Below, piece after piece: positions 1 through 7,188 of a stretch of 7,861 bases of DNA. The notes under the pieces are model-generated. The model searched no databases. It had not been told where the DNA came from and saw nothing but the letters and a program-made list of their open reading frames with translations. Made by a program: the position numbers and the translations under genes. The DNA lies in the NCBI GenBank assembly GCA_028707375.1, contig JAQWCB010000035.1, forward strand, positions 1-7,861, read 5' to 3'. The first letter of the stretch is position 1. Every line of letters starts with the position of its first letter. The DNA is from Bacilli bacterium. Its GTDB lineage: Bacteria; Bacillota_I; Bacilli_A; RFN20; CAG-288.

Positions 1-398
1 ATACTGGTGAAGATGCCAATGATACCGCCGCAAATTACACGCGAAATTATGAAATCAGCGGTTACAAAGGACTTGATAAAGTCAATTCTGTCTCCTATCT
101 TGCCGATTATGGTGAGACGCTTGAAAGAAGTTCTTCTTCCGAAAGATCAATATACGGTATATCCTTAACGCCAAACTGGGTTGGACACGCCATCGCTGAT
201 CTAACTAATGGTTCATCTTGGACCAACGTTATTCAGACCACATCAAGTGCATATAACATTGATGGAAGCGATCAAAATCTTCAGTTCACCGCTGGTCGAA
301 CCGTCAACGGAGGAAACCAATTAGGTGTCTATGGTTCTGACTGCTTAAATGTCACGACCGATAAGAATGATCAATCAGTCTTCAACTTTATTTACTAA
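1..398 (+). CDS. 3' end of an unrecognised, probably extracellular protein (partial)
   Basis: An open frame runs from the left edge (first full codon at base 3) to a TAA at 396-398 and gives 131 residues; the start lies outside the window. I do not recognise the family. The visible part is rich in Ser, Thr, Asn, Gly, Tyr and Asp, has no membrane segment, and looks like alternating beta strands and polar loops (for example SIYGISLTPNW and NLQFTAGRTVNGG). This composition matches the secreted or lipid-anchored proteins downstream, so it is probably a surface protein or the C-terminal domain of one. Codon use resembles the neighbours. It is followed after 24 bases by a strong terminator, so it is the last gene of its transcription unit. 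An uncharacterised lipoprotein or the C-terminal beta domain of a secreted enzyme are both possible. That it is coding is fairly sure; its function is unknown. Confidence 0.75.
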   Translation, partial: TGEDANDTAANYTRNYEISGYKGLDKVNSVSYLADYGETLERSSSSERSIYGISLTPNWVGHAIADLTNGSSWTNVIQTTSSAYNIDGSDQNLQFTAGRTVNGGNQLGVYGSDCLNVTTDKNDQSVFNFIY

Positions 399-422
399 AT
401 TAATTTCATAGAATCAATAATG

Positions 423-463
423 CAACAAGTCTTGTTTGATCGACAAGGCTTGTTGTAATTTTT
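423..463 (+). terminator. Rho-independent terminator
   Basis: A 13-bp stem (CAACAAGTCTTGT at 423-435 with ACAAGGCTTGTTG at 443-455) pairs completely, with a single G-U wobble, around the 7-base loop TTGATCG. A five-T run (459-463) follows after TAA. This is a textbook intrinsic terminator for the gene ending at 398. Oddly, the T run touches the Shine-Dalgarno sequence (AGGAG, 464-468) of the next gene, so there is no room for a separate promoter between them. It may act as a partial terminator or attenuator for the downstream gene. Confidence 0.88.
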
Positions 464-477
464 AGGAGAAAGCAACA

Positions 478-2493
478 ATGTTTAAAAAAATATGGGTCGC
501 AAGTACGTGTCTATCACTTTGCTTAGCTACGCTCGCTTCGGGTGGATTGAAATCGCCATCTGAAGATCGGAGCGAATATACTTCTTTCACCTCGCTCAAA
601 GGATACCAAAACAATGACATCGCTTTGGAACCGGCGAATATTTTCACGATAAATAATAAAGAAGCACTGATAAATTTACCCGAGACCAATTATCCACAAA
701 TTGTTGAATTGACCATCGATCAAAATATTGATGTAGTCGATAGCAACAATATAAGGATTGACAGTTTAGAAAATGTTTTCGTCGACTATCTTCAGAATCG
801 GATTTTACCAGCGGTTCGCCTTACGGATGATAGAATTGCCACTAGCTATATCAACTATGTTGAGACCAAGTGCTATATTCCTGATTCATACATCATCACT
901 GATGATTTAAGCGTTTTGCGTCAGTTGTCATCCAATTCCTCAACGGATGATATGAATTTGGTTTTCGATGTGACTAACTTTGATTTAGACGATGAAGAAA
1001 CTCTCGACAATATTCTTTTTGAGGGCAATAGAGCCAAATCAACCATCTATGTTCTTAACGGGATGGAGAAAAATCTTGTTGCTCACGTCAACTTTTTTCA
1101 AAAGCGTTTTAAGACCACTTGGATTCAAACGGATTCAAGTATCACTAACATCGCACGCGCGATTGCTTCCGGTGCTTATGGGTTAATAAGCACCGACTAC
1201 AAAGCGGCTGAAGATATGCTCTCCAAATTTACCTTAGAGGGAAGAAATCGTCCACAATATGTCGCTGCCCATCGCGGAATAACCGCTGGTTACAATGAAA
1301 ATTCACTTCCGGCTGTCATGGAGGCTAGCGATATTAATGCCGATTACGTCGAAATTGATTTGCAGATAACAAAAGACAACAAAGTAATAATATGCCACGA
1401 TTCACAACCATATTACACTTCTGACTGTGAGAACTCTTCCAAGCGTTTCATCAATATGACCTATGATGAAATTTCGCAATTCACTTTGAACGATCAAGAT
1501 ATCAATGCTGGCCAACACTATCCCTTGCTATCACAATTATTTGACGCCACGAAGGATACTGATCTAGTCTACATTCTTGAATTTAAATTTGATGAAGGCT
1601 CAGCCGATGCCTTGCTTCGCGATGTGGCTCAGTACGTTGATCCAATCGTTCGCGAATATCATTATCAGAATCGTGTTTTAGGAATTACTTTCTTCAAAGG
1701 ATTCTATTCTTCTATCGCCAAACACATGCCATATATGCCTACTGCCAATCTTGGTCTGAGCGGTGATTCCGAATATAAAACTTTGAGACAGGTTCCTGAT
1801 TTAATTCATTTCTTCAAAAAATATAATACTGGAATGGATTACGCATATAATTTAGATATGGTCGACAAGAGATATGACTATGGTTTCCGCGGATATTCAA
1901 GCAACGGCTATACTTTTAATGACAAAAAGCACCTTTATCGACCTATGCAAATATGTACCTCAAATGTTGTGGAGACGCTTGCTGATGATGTTAAGCAGTA
2001 CGCTGGATCCACGTGGATCAATGTCGCTTCAGCTAGTGAAATAAACGATACGATGAATCTTGAATGGATGAATTACGACGGCAAGATTGTTACGCTTCCA
2101 TCAAAAATTATTATTCTCAATGGCAATAAAGATTCTGATCCATATCTGACCTGCGTAGCAAACTATTACAGCGATATTGATGAATATGGTTTATATTCGC
2201 CTATCTTTACCATTTCAAATGCCAGTTTAGGAGGCGATAGTATTAACAATATTCAATATGCTCAACCTCAGGATACTTTGCTTATCGGCGACGATGGAGA
2301 AATAATAACTGGCGACAATAGCAACGATACGAGCGCTGAAGAAACTTCATCCAGTGAAAGTACAAGTCAAACTACATCTTCCGACAGCGATAATAACAAT
2401 GTTAATTATGGATTGTGGATAACAGTAATATCCATTTGTGTAGTCGCCTTAGCAACGGTAGCTGTTGTCATTGTCAGGAAAAGTAAAAAATAG
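478..2493 (+). CDS. Surface-anchored glycerophosphodiester phosphodiesterase (GDPD family), double-domain
   Basis: Likely hydrolyses glycerophosphodiesters, or glycerol-phosphate polymers such as teichoic acid, to glycerol phosphate plus an alcohol outside the cell. The start ATG has AGGAG at 464-468 with 9-base spacing. Residues 1-22 are a signal peptide. Residues about 50-250 resemble a degenerate GDPD barrel ending in the closing-strand pattern SGAYGLISTD (231-240), but they lack the catalytic set. Residues about 261-508 are an intact GDPD domain: HRG at 265-267, NENS at 273-276, E292 and D294 (metal ligands), T298, D300, HD at 307-308 (second catalytic His), and E368 in LEFK. About 90 beta-type residues follow, then a Ser/Thr/Asn/Asp stalk (about 611-641), a membrane helix (about 644-666) and the basic tail RKSKK. 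No LPXTG is present. At 671 residues it is far longer than single-domain GDPDs (about 250). The signal peptide ends LASGG where the downstream lipoproteins have LASC, so it is not a lipoprotein. Family assignment is firm; the substrate is inferred. Confidence 0.92.
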   Translation: MFKKIWVASTCLSLCLATLASGGLKSPSEDRSEYTSFTSLKGYQNNDIALEPANIFTINNKEALINLPETNYPQIVELTIDQNIDVVDSNNIRIDSLENVFVDYLQNRILPAVRLTDDRIATSYINYVETKCYIPDSYIITDDLSVLRQLSSNSSTDDMNLVFDVTNFDLDDEETLDNILFEGNRAKSTIYVLNGMEKNLVAHVNFFQKRFKTTWIQTDSSITNIARAIASGAYGLISTDYKAAEDMLSKFTLEGRNRPQYVAAHRGITAGYNENSLPAVMEASDINADYVEIDLQITKDNKVIICHDSQPYYTSDCENSSKRFINMTYDEISQFTLNDQDINAGQHYPLLSQLFDATKDTDLVYILEFKFDEGSADALLRDVAQYVDPIVREYHYQNRVLGITFFKGFYSSIAKHMPYMPTANLGLSGDSEYKTLRQVPDLIHFFKKYNTGMDYAYNLDMVDKRYDYGFRGYSSNGYTFNDKKHLYRPMQICTSNVVETLADDVKQYAGSTWINVASASEINDTMNLEWMNYDGKIVTLPSKIIILNGNKDSDPYLTCVANYYSDIDEYGLYSPIFTISNASLGGDSINNIQYAQPQDTLLIGDDGEIITGDNSNDTSAEETSSSESTSQTTSSDSDNNNVNYGLWITVISICVVALATVAVVIVRKSKK

Positions 2494-2524
2494 TTAGAAG
2501 TTCAGTTATTTTAGTTATTAGTTA
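2492..2524 (+). repeat. Cluster of four AGTTA direct repeats
   Basis: AGTTA occurs at 2492-2496, 2504-2508, 2513-2517 and 2520-2524, starting at the stop codon of the phosphodiesterase gene. Two copies extend to AGTTATT. The spacings (12, 9, 7) are irregular, so this may be only an AT-rich low-complexity patch. It could also be a set of regulator half-sites upstream of the lipoprotein/transporter operon. Confidence 0.3.
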
Positions 2525-2545
2525 GTGACGTTTTTAAATATTAAA

Positions 2546-2558
2546 GAACAAATTGTTC
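2546..2558. promoter_or_regulatory. Palindrome GAACAA-A-TTGTTC, candidate operator
   Basis: A perfect inverted repeat (6-base arms, 1-base centre) lies 32 bases upstream of the start of lipoprotein A, in the only sizeable gap (97 bases, 2494-2590) before the four-gene run. It ends 8 bases before a TATAAT. Size and position suit a dimeric repressor or activator site. The region is AT-rich and a match of this length can arise by chance. No terminator-like hairpin with a T run is visible in this gap, so read-through from the phosphodiesterase gene is also possible. Confidence 0.3.
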
Positions 2559-2566
2559 ATATTACT

Positions 2567-2572
2567 TATAAT
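2567..2572 (+). promoter_or_regulatory. TATAAT, possible -10 element (doubtful)
   Basis: An exact TATAAT match in the gap before the operon. Against it: no good -35 hexamer sits 16-18 bases upstream (the nearest weak candidate is TTAAAG at 2541-2546, 20-base spacer). A start 6-7 bases downstream would also fall inside the Shine-Dalgarno sequence at 2577-2582. It may be only part of the AT-rich leader, or the transcript may begin almost at the ribosome binding site. Confidence 0.2.
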
Positions 2573-2576
2573 ATAA

Positions 2577-2582
2577 AAGGAG
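2577..2582 (+). promoter_or_regulatory. Ribosome binding site AAGGAG deciding the start at 2591
   Basis: AAGGAG lies 8 bases before ATG 2591, which begins a clean lipoprotein signal peptide (MKKTVLLVV). The frame is open further upstream to a GTG at 2525, but that codon has no purine-rich site before it and would put 22 non-signal residues ahead of the lipoprotein signal. The ATG at 2591 is therefore chosen. Confidence 0.9.
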
Positions 2583-2590
2583 ATAAAAAT

Positions 2591-4129
2591 ATGAAAAAAA
2601 CAGTATTATTAGTCGTTTCTTCAATCGTATGTCTCAGTCTCGCCTCCTGCGGAACAACCACAAGTGCTGATTCAAGTGAATCAACTAGCCCCGTTACTTC
2701 TAATCACGAAGTTAACATTACGTTAAATGATTCGCGCCAAGAATTATATACAACCGTCTATGGTCAATATGATAATGGTGTCTTCACTTCATTCGGCGAA
2801 GATAAGGATTTTAAATCTTTCTATGAAGCCGTAACCGATTGTTTTTACAATGGTGAGTACGGCTCATATGTCTATGCTAAATCCAACGCTAGTGCGACTC
2901 CGCTCTACGTAAAAAGAGCAAGTCATGTAGCTGACTATTCGGACACTACCCCCGCTGACCAATGGTACTGGTACAATTCCGATATGGAAATGGATGGACA
3001 CTTTGGTTTCATGACAGGTTTTACCGATCTTTATCGCAATCAAAACTATACTTCAATCTACTCGACCAAGGATAATTTTGCTCCGTCATATCAGCCATAT
3101 AGCATCATTGGTATCGATGACACTTCGGCAAGTACCCCCGCTTGGAATCTTGAACCATATCTCGATTCAAGAGTGGTTTACAATCCATTAGCCTTCTCGG
3201 GAATTCAGCAATCAGTTTATACTTTCGACTTAACCAAAGCGAAGATCAGACCATCATATTCCTCGACCCAAAAGGCCTACCCTGAGATTTGTCTCTCGAC
3301 CACTGATTCCTATAATTCTTCCAAACAGGGATTATTTATGGATACAAATAATGGCAATTGGTATTACTACTATGGCGAATCGCAATCGCAGTCAAAAGTA
3401 TATCAATACGATTATGATCAAGTCATTATGACTTCTACCTGGGATGAAGCCGAACAAGAATTCACTCCAGACGGTGATGTAACCTTACAGTTGAATACTG
3501 TCTGGGATGAAGAAAATGAAATCATCCGCAATGATTTAGATATTTCAATCCTGTCGAATGGACAAACATCGACCTTTGAGCGCAGTTACGAATATGTCAA
3601 TATGACAGCTTGTGGAACTCATCGAGCCTCGGTTGGCTTGGATTTGATGCCTATCGATGATGAAGAGGATTTAGTACTTCCTGACTTTATGTGTGGAGCT
3701 TATTTCAACAATATCGTCATTTCTCAAGCCGAGGGTACTGTAAAAGAAGGACTAACCCCTGTGGAATACACTCAGGATGTCGGTTGCGATGCCGGAACGT
3801 ATAATTTGCTTAACTCCGCACCGATGAATCCAACCAAGATTGGGACCATCCTAGATGGCAGTGCCAATATCAATTACGATATTTCCACCCCCGACCAAGA
3901 TGTCTACAATATCTCATATCAGGCAAAGGATTCTTTGAATCCTCGCACTGAGGCCATCAGAGACTGCGAGAGCGAATTGGACGAAATAGCCGACGAAGAT
4001 ACTTCATCCTCGGCTAGTGTCATCATCGCTAAGGCCAGTTATGACAAATTATCTAAACAGCAGCAAAATGTCATCAAGCAAATTGATAAATATTTAAGTC
4101 TTCTTGTCCGCGTGGGCATTGAAGAATAA
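2591..4129 (+). CDS. Lipoprotein A, unknown function, beta-rich, first gene of importer operon
   Basis: A 512-residue predicted lipoprotein of no family I recognise. The signal peptide ends in the lipobox LASC with lipid-bearing Cys20, followed by a Ser/Thr-rich spacer (about 21-38). Residues about 40-380 look mostly beta and rich in aromatics: DQWYWYNSD at 123-131 and NWYYYYGES at 256-264 could be ligand-binding aromatic patches. GAYFNNIVIS at 369-378 resembles the closing strand of jelly-roll carbohydrate-binding or LamG-like domains. The tail (about 450-510) is helical; AKASYDKLSKQQQNVI at 480-495 resembles the short helical-hairpin motif (AYDKLT..QK..V) of many Firmicute surface proteins. 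Six further cysteines (84, 234, 341, 368, 399, 459) could form disulfides. It lies 11 bases before lipoprotein B, which shares its layout and seems a paralogue, and is probably co-transcribed with the sugar importer. Role inferred: surface capture or presentation of the importer's substrate. Confidence 0.85.
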   Translation: MKKTVLLVVSSIVCLSLASCGTTTSADSSESTSPVTSNHEVNITLNDSRQELYTTVYGQYDNGVFTSFGEDKDFKSFYEAVTDCFYNGEYGSYVYAKSNASATPLYVKRASHVADYSDTTPADQWYWYNSDMEMDGHFGFMTGFTDLYRNQNYTSIYSTKDNFAPSYQPYSIIGIDDTSASTPAWNLEPYLDSRVVYNPLAFSGIQQSVYTFDLTKAKIRPSYSSTQKAYPEICLSTTDSYNSSKQGLFMDTNNGNWYYYYGESQSQSKVYQYDYDQVIMTSTWDEAEQEFTPDGDVTLQLNTVWDEENEIIRNDLDISILSNGQTSTFERSYEYVNMTACGTHRASVGLDLMPIDDEEDLVLPDFMCGAYFNNIVISQAEGTVKEGLTPVEYTQDVGCDAGTYNLLNSAPMNPTKIGTILDGSANINYDISTPDQDVYNISYQAKDSLNPRTEAIRDCESELDEIADEDTSSSASVIIAKASYDKLSKQQQNVIKQIDKYLSLLVRVGIEE

Positions 4130-4134
4130 AGGAG
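4128..4134 (+). promoter_or_regulatory. Ribosome binding site AAAGGAG overlapping the upstream stop codon
   Basis: The site begins inside the TAA of lipoprotein A and sits 6 bases before GTG 4141. This fixes the GTG as the start: the next methionine is at residue 88, after the signal peptide. Overlap of stop and ribosome binding site suggests translational coupling of the two lipoproteins. Confidence 0.85.
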
Positions 4135-4140
4135 TTCACT

Positions 4141-5547
4141 GTGCATAGAAAATTATTAGCGAAATTTGGTCTATTGGTATTGCTTTTCTCACTCGCTTCC
4201 TGCAATGATTCTTCAACAAGCAATCTTCCAACCAGTCAAAGTGAAACAACATCGTTAGTTGATGAAACCTTTTCGCGTACTAATCCTGAGGTCTTCACTT
4301 CGCTTCAAGACACTCCCCGAAGTTTAAAAGCTCCCTTTACGATTCTTAAAGCCGATGGAACTTTTTTCAACCAAACCTTGGAAGATTCAAGTTATGACAA
4401 TATGTATCTTGCAATTCGCACCGCCGGGCAAAATTCCAATACGCGCAATCGCCTTCAGGTACAGGATGCAAACTTTCTACAAATATTTACTTTCCAAAAG
4501 GCTTCGCTTTACTTTATGTTTGATGGCGATAGCTATGTCGGAACTTCAAGTTTAACTGATTGTGAAGCCTATGGTGAAACTCATCCAGATTCTTATTCTA
4601 TCAGTGGCACCGCTTCTGAATACAAACATTTGGGACGAGTTGATATGCCTGGAAGTGTTTCATTTGATGAATCAGAATTGGAGACGAGTTCAGGTTCTTA
4701 TAACTATATGTTCTCAGATTCTGGCGTAACGCCAGAAGGTGCGCAAAATGGGTTTTCATACGCGACTTGCAATGTGCGATTATCCGAGGCGACTTATAAG
4801 CGATCAGAAGATGGAACTGTATGGAACGCTTACATTTTTATCAATTTAGCCGCCAATATTCATTCCGATCTTGGATTGATTGGTACTTATAATTCCAATC
4901 GCAATACCATCGATTGGAAAATGACCCGCAATTGCAGTTCTTCGCAGCACACGGCGGGCACTTCATCGGTGGAAAGAGATGCAAAATTCTATGTTTATCA
5001 AGACATGATTGTTACCTCTATGGATGTTTACAATCCGACTAGCAAAGAGTACAGCGGTGCTGACGATTTGCATTTTGAGGCGGTAGGGCTATCCGATGGA
5101 TGGATACTGAATGTAACTAATTTGAATACGAATGAAGTCTTTTCCTTCACTGATCGTCACACCGACAGTCAAGGAAATCCCCTGGTTGAAAATGGTGAAG
5201 GTAAAACGCAATACTTCCGCGCTTTGCTCGCCGCTTCCTATTGCCCCGTGGTCGCAAGCGTGTGGAATGCTAACTGCGGTGCGGCCTTAAGAAATGTGAC
5301 TTATGATCACGTGGAATTGACCCGATATATCGATGACAATATCGAAAGTTATCGTCAGGATGGAGTTCAGCGCTATGAATTTTATCCCGAAACTGAAGTC
5401 TTTAACCACGGTTATGCCCAAGGTGCAGACAACGCTAGTTTCGATTATGGTGTCCGCCACGAAAATGGGACTTACAAATCGGGAAATACTTATGCTAAAG
5501 GTGATAAGTACATTTCATTTTCGTGCTACTACGATGATTTAGACTAA
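4141..5547 (+). CDS. Lipoprotein B, unknown function, apparent diverged paralogue of lipoprotein A
   Basis: A 468-residue predicted lipoprotein starting at GTG. The signal peptide ends in lipobox LASC (Cys21), followed by a Ser/Thr-rich spacer (about 22-42). No known family is recognised. It parallels lipoprotein A by eye: SYDNMYLAI (84-92) against DFKSFYEAV; an N..W strand near 256-259 against NGNW; FYVYQDMIVTSMD (283-295) against VYQYDYDQVIMTSTWD; and NCGAALRNVTYDHVELT (378-394) against MCGAYFNNIVIS. Both carry six cysteines besides the lipid-anchored one. It lacks A's helical tail and instead ends in about 70 residues rich in Tyr, Asp and Gly with a polar end (YYDDLD). No catalytic motif is visible. 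The 11-base gap to A and 18-base gap to the solute-binding protein imply one operon. Most likely a surface glycan- or ligand-binding accessory to the importer; that role is inference from context and composition. Confidence 0.85.
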   Translation: MHRKLLAKFGLLVLLFSLASCNDSSTSNLPTSQSETTSLVDETFSRTNPEVFTSLQDTPRSLKAPFTILKADGTFFNQTLEDSSYDNMYLAIRTAGQNSNTRNRLQVQDANFLQIFTFQKASLYFMFDGDSYVGTSSLTDCEAYGETHPDSYSISGTASEYKHLGRVDMPGSVSFDESELETSSGSYNYMFSDSGVTPEGAQNGFSYATCNVRLSEATYKRSEDGTVWNAYIFINLAANIHSDLGLIGTYNSNRNTIDWKMTRNCSSSQHTAGTSSVERDAKFYVYQDMIVTSMDVYNPTSKEYSGADDLHFEAVGLSDGWILNVTNLNTNEVFSFTDRHTDSQGNPLVENGEGKTQYFRALLAASYCPVVASVWNANCGAALRNVTYDHVELTRYIDDNIESYRQDGVQRYEFYPETEVFNHGYAQGADNASFDYGVRHENGTYKSGNTYAKGDKYISFSCYYDDLD

Positions 5548-5565
5548 ATATTAAGGAGGATTAGT

Positions 5566-7176
5566 ATGAATAAACGCTTTCTAAAATTGGTGACAACCGC
5601 AATAATGGTTGTTCCGCTCTTCGCTATCTCTTCGTGTGGAAATACGATTGACCCCAATCCGGATATCAATGTTGATCTCAATAATAAACCTGATTTATAT
5701 ACATATTTTCCCGCGAGTGGAAAGTCGAATGATTTTTTTAACGACAGCTTTATCACTCAGCAATTGGAAACATTGACGGGCTACAAAGTTACCTATAATC
5801 AAACGACTGAGACTGGCGCAGATACCGAAATTGGAAATATGCTTACTGGCAAGGATAAAGTTCATATGATGAAAATTGCTCCAACCTTATTTAACAATTA
5901 TGTCACCCAGGGCTATTTTACTGACCTAACCGATATCATTGATAAATATGATCCCAATCTAAAGAACCACATCAGTCCCGCGCAGTGGGAATCGGCAACC
6001 TACAATGGGAAAATCTACGCTATTCCTGAAGTCGGCACCATTCCGATGTCCAATACCGCAATCGTTTGGAACACTGATCACTTGGCTCAGGTTGGCATTG
6101 ATAAAGTTCCTTCAACCATTGCGGAATTTTCTGAGGCAACCACGCTTTTACAAAATAAATTTAGTCCATCCAATGTCAATTATCACGCCTTTGGTCTTCC
6201 GGGAACACTATCGGAAGGAAATCCAATATGTGCCGCTTTTGACACACCTAAACTTTTCTATGCTGACAGTGAAAATAAAATCGAAAGTATGATTTTTAGC
6301 AAGGAAGTTAAGAATTATTTAACTTATATGAACGGACTGAACAACCAGGGCATCATTGCTCGCTCGTGGACAACGGCTTCTCCGACTCAAGTTCTAAGCA
6401 ATTTTGTTCAAGAGAATGTCAGTTGTGCTGTTATTTCTTATTGGTACGTCGAGCCGTTGAAAGAAATGCTTCTTGCTTCTGATTCTTACGATACTCGCGA
6501 AGAAGTCGACAATCTTGTCAAGTGGAATCAATTCCTTTTAGGGGACGGAACACATAACAGTCCGAAGCAAACCAAGGCTAAGATTCGTGCCTCGCAAGGT
6601 CCTTCATACTTTTGTACCGTGCCCGTAGCCTGTGCCAAACAAGCCGCCTATGTTGTTGACTGGATCAATACCAAGATGACTGATGAGTGCAGCACGATCG
6701 TAACTGCCGGCAAGGAAGGAGTCGATTATGAATACTGCAACGCCGACGACGAAGGTGCTATTAAGCTTGGAGTAAGCGACAAAGATGGTAAAGCTATCTA
6801 TGCCAAAACGCTCCCAGCCTACTATGAAAACATTAAAGGAATGTCACAATATCAAACTGGATTCAATCAAGACATCTTTGAGAAGTGGTGGCCGTTATCG
6901 GAATCCGCTTTTAAGTGTTGGAACGTTCTTGTCACCGATTCCGAGCAGTGGATTCTTAATCCTTTCGCCCTGCATCCCGTCTTACCAAAATACGCTAAAA
7001 TTGATTTGAAAGCCTCGAATCAAATCGTTACTTCAATGCAACAGATTATTTCGCCTTCAAATTCCAAGTCCGTTGATGAGAATATCGCTACGGCCCAGAC
7101 CATTTACTCCGGTTTATATTGGAGTGATGAAGTTGCAAATGAGGTCAATACTTGGTATCAATCTTCAATTGCCTAG
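5566..7176 (+). CDS. LplA-like extracellular solute-binding lipoprotein of a sugar-type ABC importer
   Basis: Captures the transported solute outside the membrane and delivers it to the permease. ATG follows AAGGAGG (5553-5559) at 6 bases, the strongest site in the window, which fits the need for excess binding protein. Signal peptide with lipobox ISSC (Cys24). The 536 residues match the usual size of the LplA/YtcQ-type group of family 1 binding proteins (about 500-550). Family hallmarks seen: GYFTDLTDIIDKYDPNLKNH (116-135), YNGKIYAIPE (146-155), a first-person binding-lobe pattern IVWNTDHLAQVGID (166-179), and the late motif GKEGVDYEY (382-390) close to the GxEGxxY signature of this group. 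Trp-rich stretches near 268, 293, 440-441, 452, 462 and 519 suit sugar stacking. The ligand cannot be read from sequence; relatives carry oligosaccharides such as uronates or complex glycans, and some carry other solutes. It is 12 bases upstream of the cognate permease. No ATPase gene is in view. Confidence 0.93.
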   Translation: MNKRFLKLVTTAIMVVPLFAISSCGNTIDPNPDINVDLNNKPDLYTYFPASGKSNDFFNDSFITQQLETLTGYKVTYNQTTETGADTEIGNMLTGKDKVHMMKIAPTLFNNYVTQGYFTDLTDIIDKYDPNLKNHISPAQWESATYNGKIYAIPEVGTIPMSNTAIVWNTDHLAQVGIDKVPSTIAEFSEATTLLQNKFSPSNVNYHAFGLPGTLSEGNPICAAFDTPKLFYADSENKIESMIFSKEVKNYLTYMNGLNNQGIIARSWTTASPTQVLSNFVQENVSCAVISYWYVEPLKEMLLASDSYDTREEVDNLVKWNQFLLGDGTHNSPKQTKAKIRASQGPSYFCTVPVACAKQAAYVVDWINTKMTDECSTIVTAGKEGVDYEYCNADDEGAIKLGVSDKDGKAIYAKTLPAYYENIKGMSQYQTGFNQDIFEKWWPLSESAFKCWNVLVTDSEQWILNPFALHPVLPKYAKIDLKASNQIVTSMQQIISPSNSKSVDENIATAQTIYSGLYWSDEVANEVNTWYQSSIA

Positions 7177-7188
7177 AAAGGGAAAAAT

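Noticed and set aside
381..420. Possible promoter just before the terminator (TTCAAC or TTTACT as -35)
   Set aside because: No acceptable -10 hexamer lies 16-18 bases downstream of either.
462..689. Minus-strand open frame of 75 codons overlapping the start of the phosphodiesterase gene
   Set aside because: It lies opposite a confirmed coding region, has no clear ribosome binding site and no recognisable protein character.
2525..2590. Upstream in-frame GTG start for lipoprotein A adding 22 residues
   Set aside because: No ribosome binding site precedes it and it would bury the lipoprotein signal. AAGGAG and ATG at 2591 fit far better.
5544..5756. Minus-strand open frame of 70 codons over the start of the binding-protein gene
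   Set aside because: It is antisense to the signal peptide and ribosome binding site of a well-supported gene.
6005..6292. Second-frame + strand open frame of 95 codons inside the binding-protein gene
   Set aside because: It is fully nested in a strong family match and its product has no coherent features. The other small nested + strand frames (992-1186, 4355-4555, 5333-5542, 6785-7009) are rejected for the same reason.
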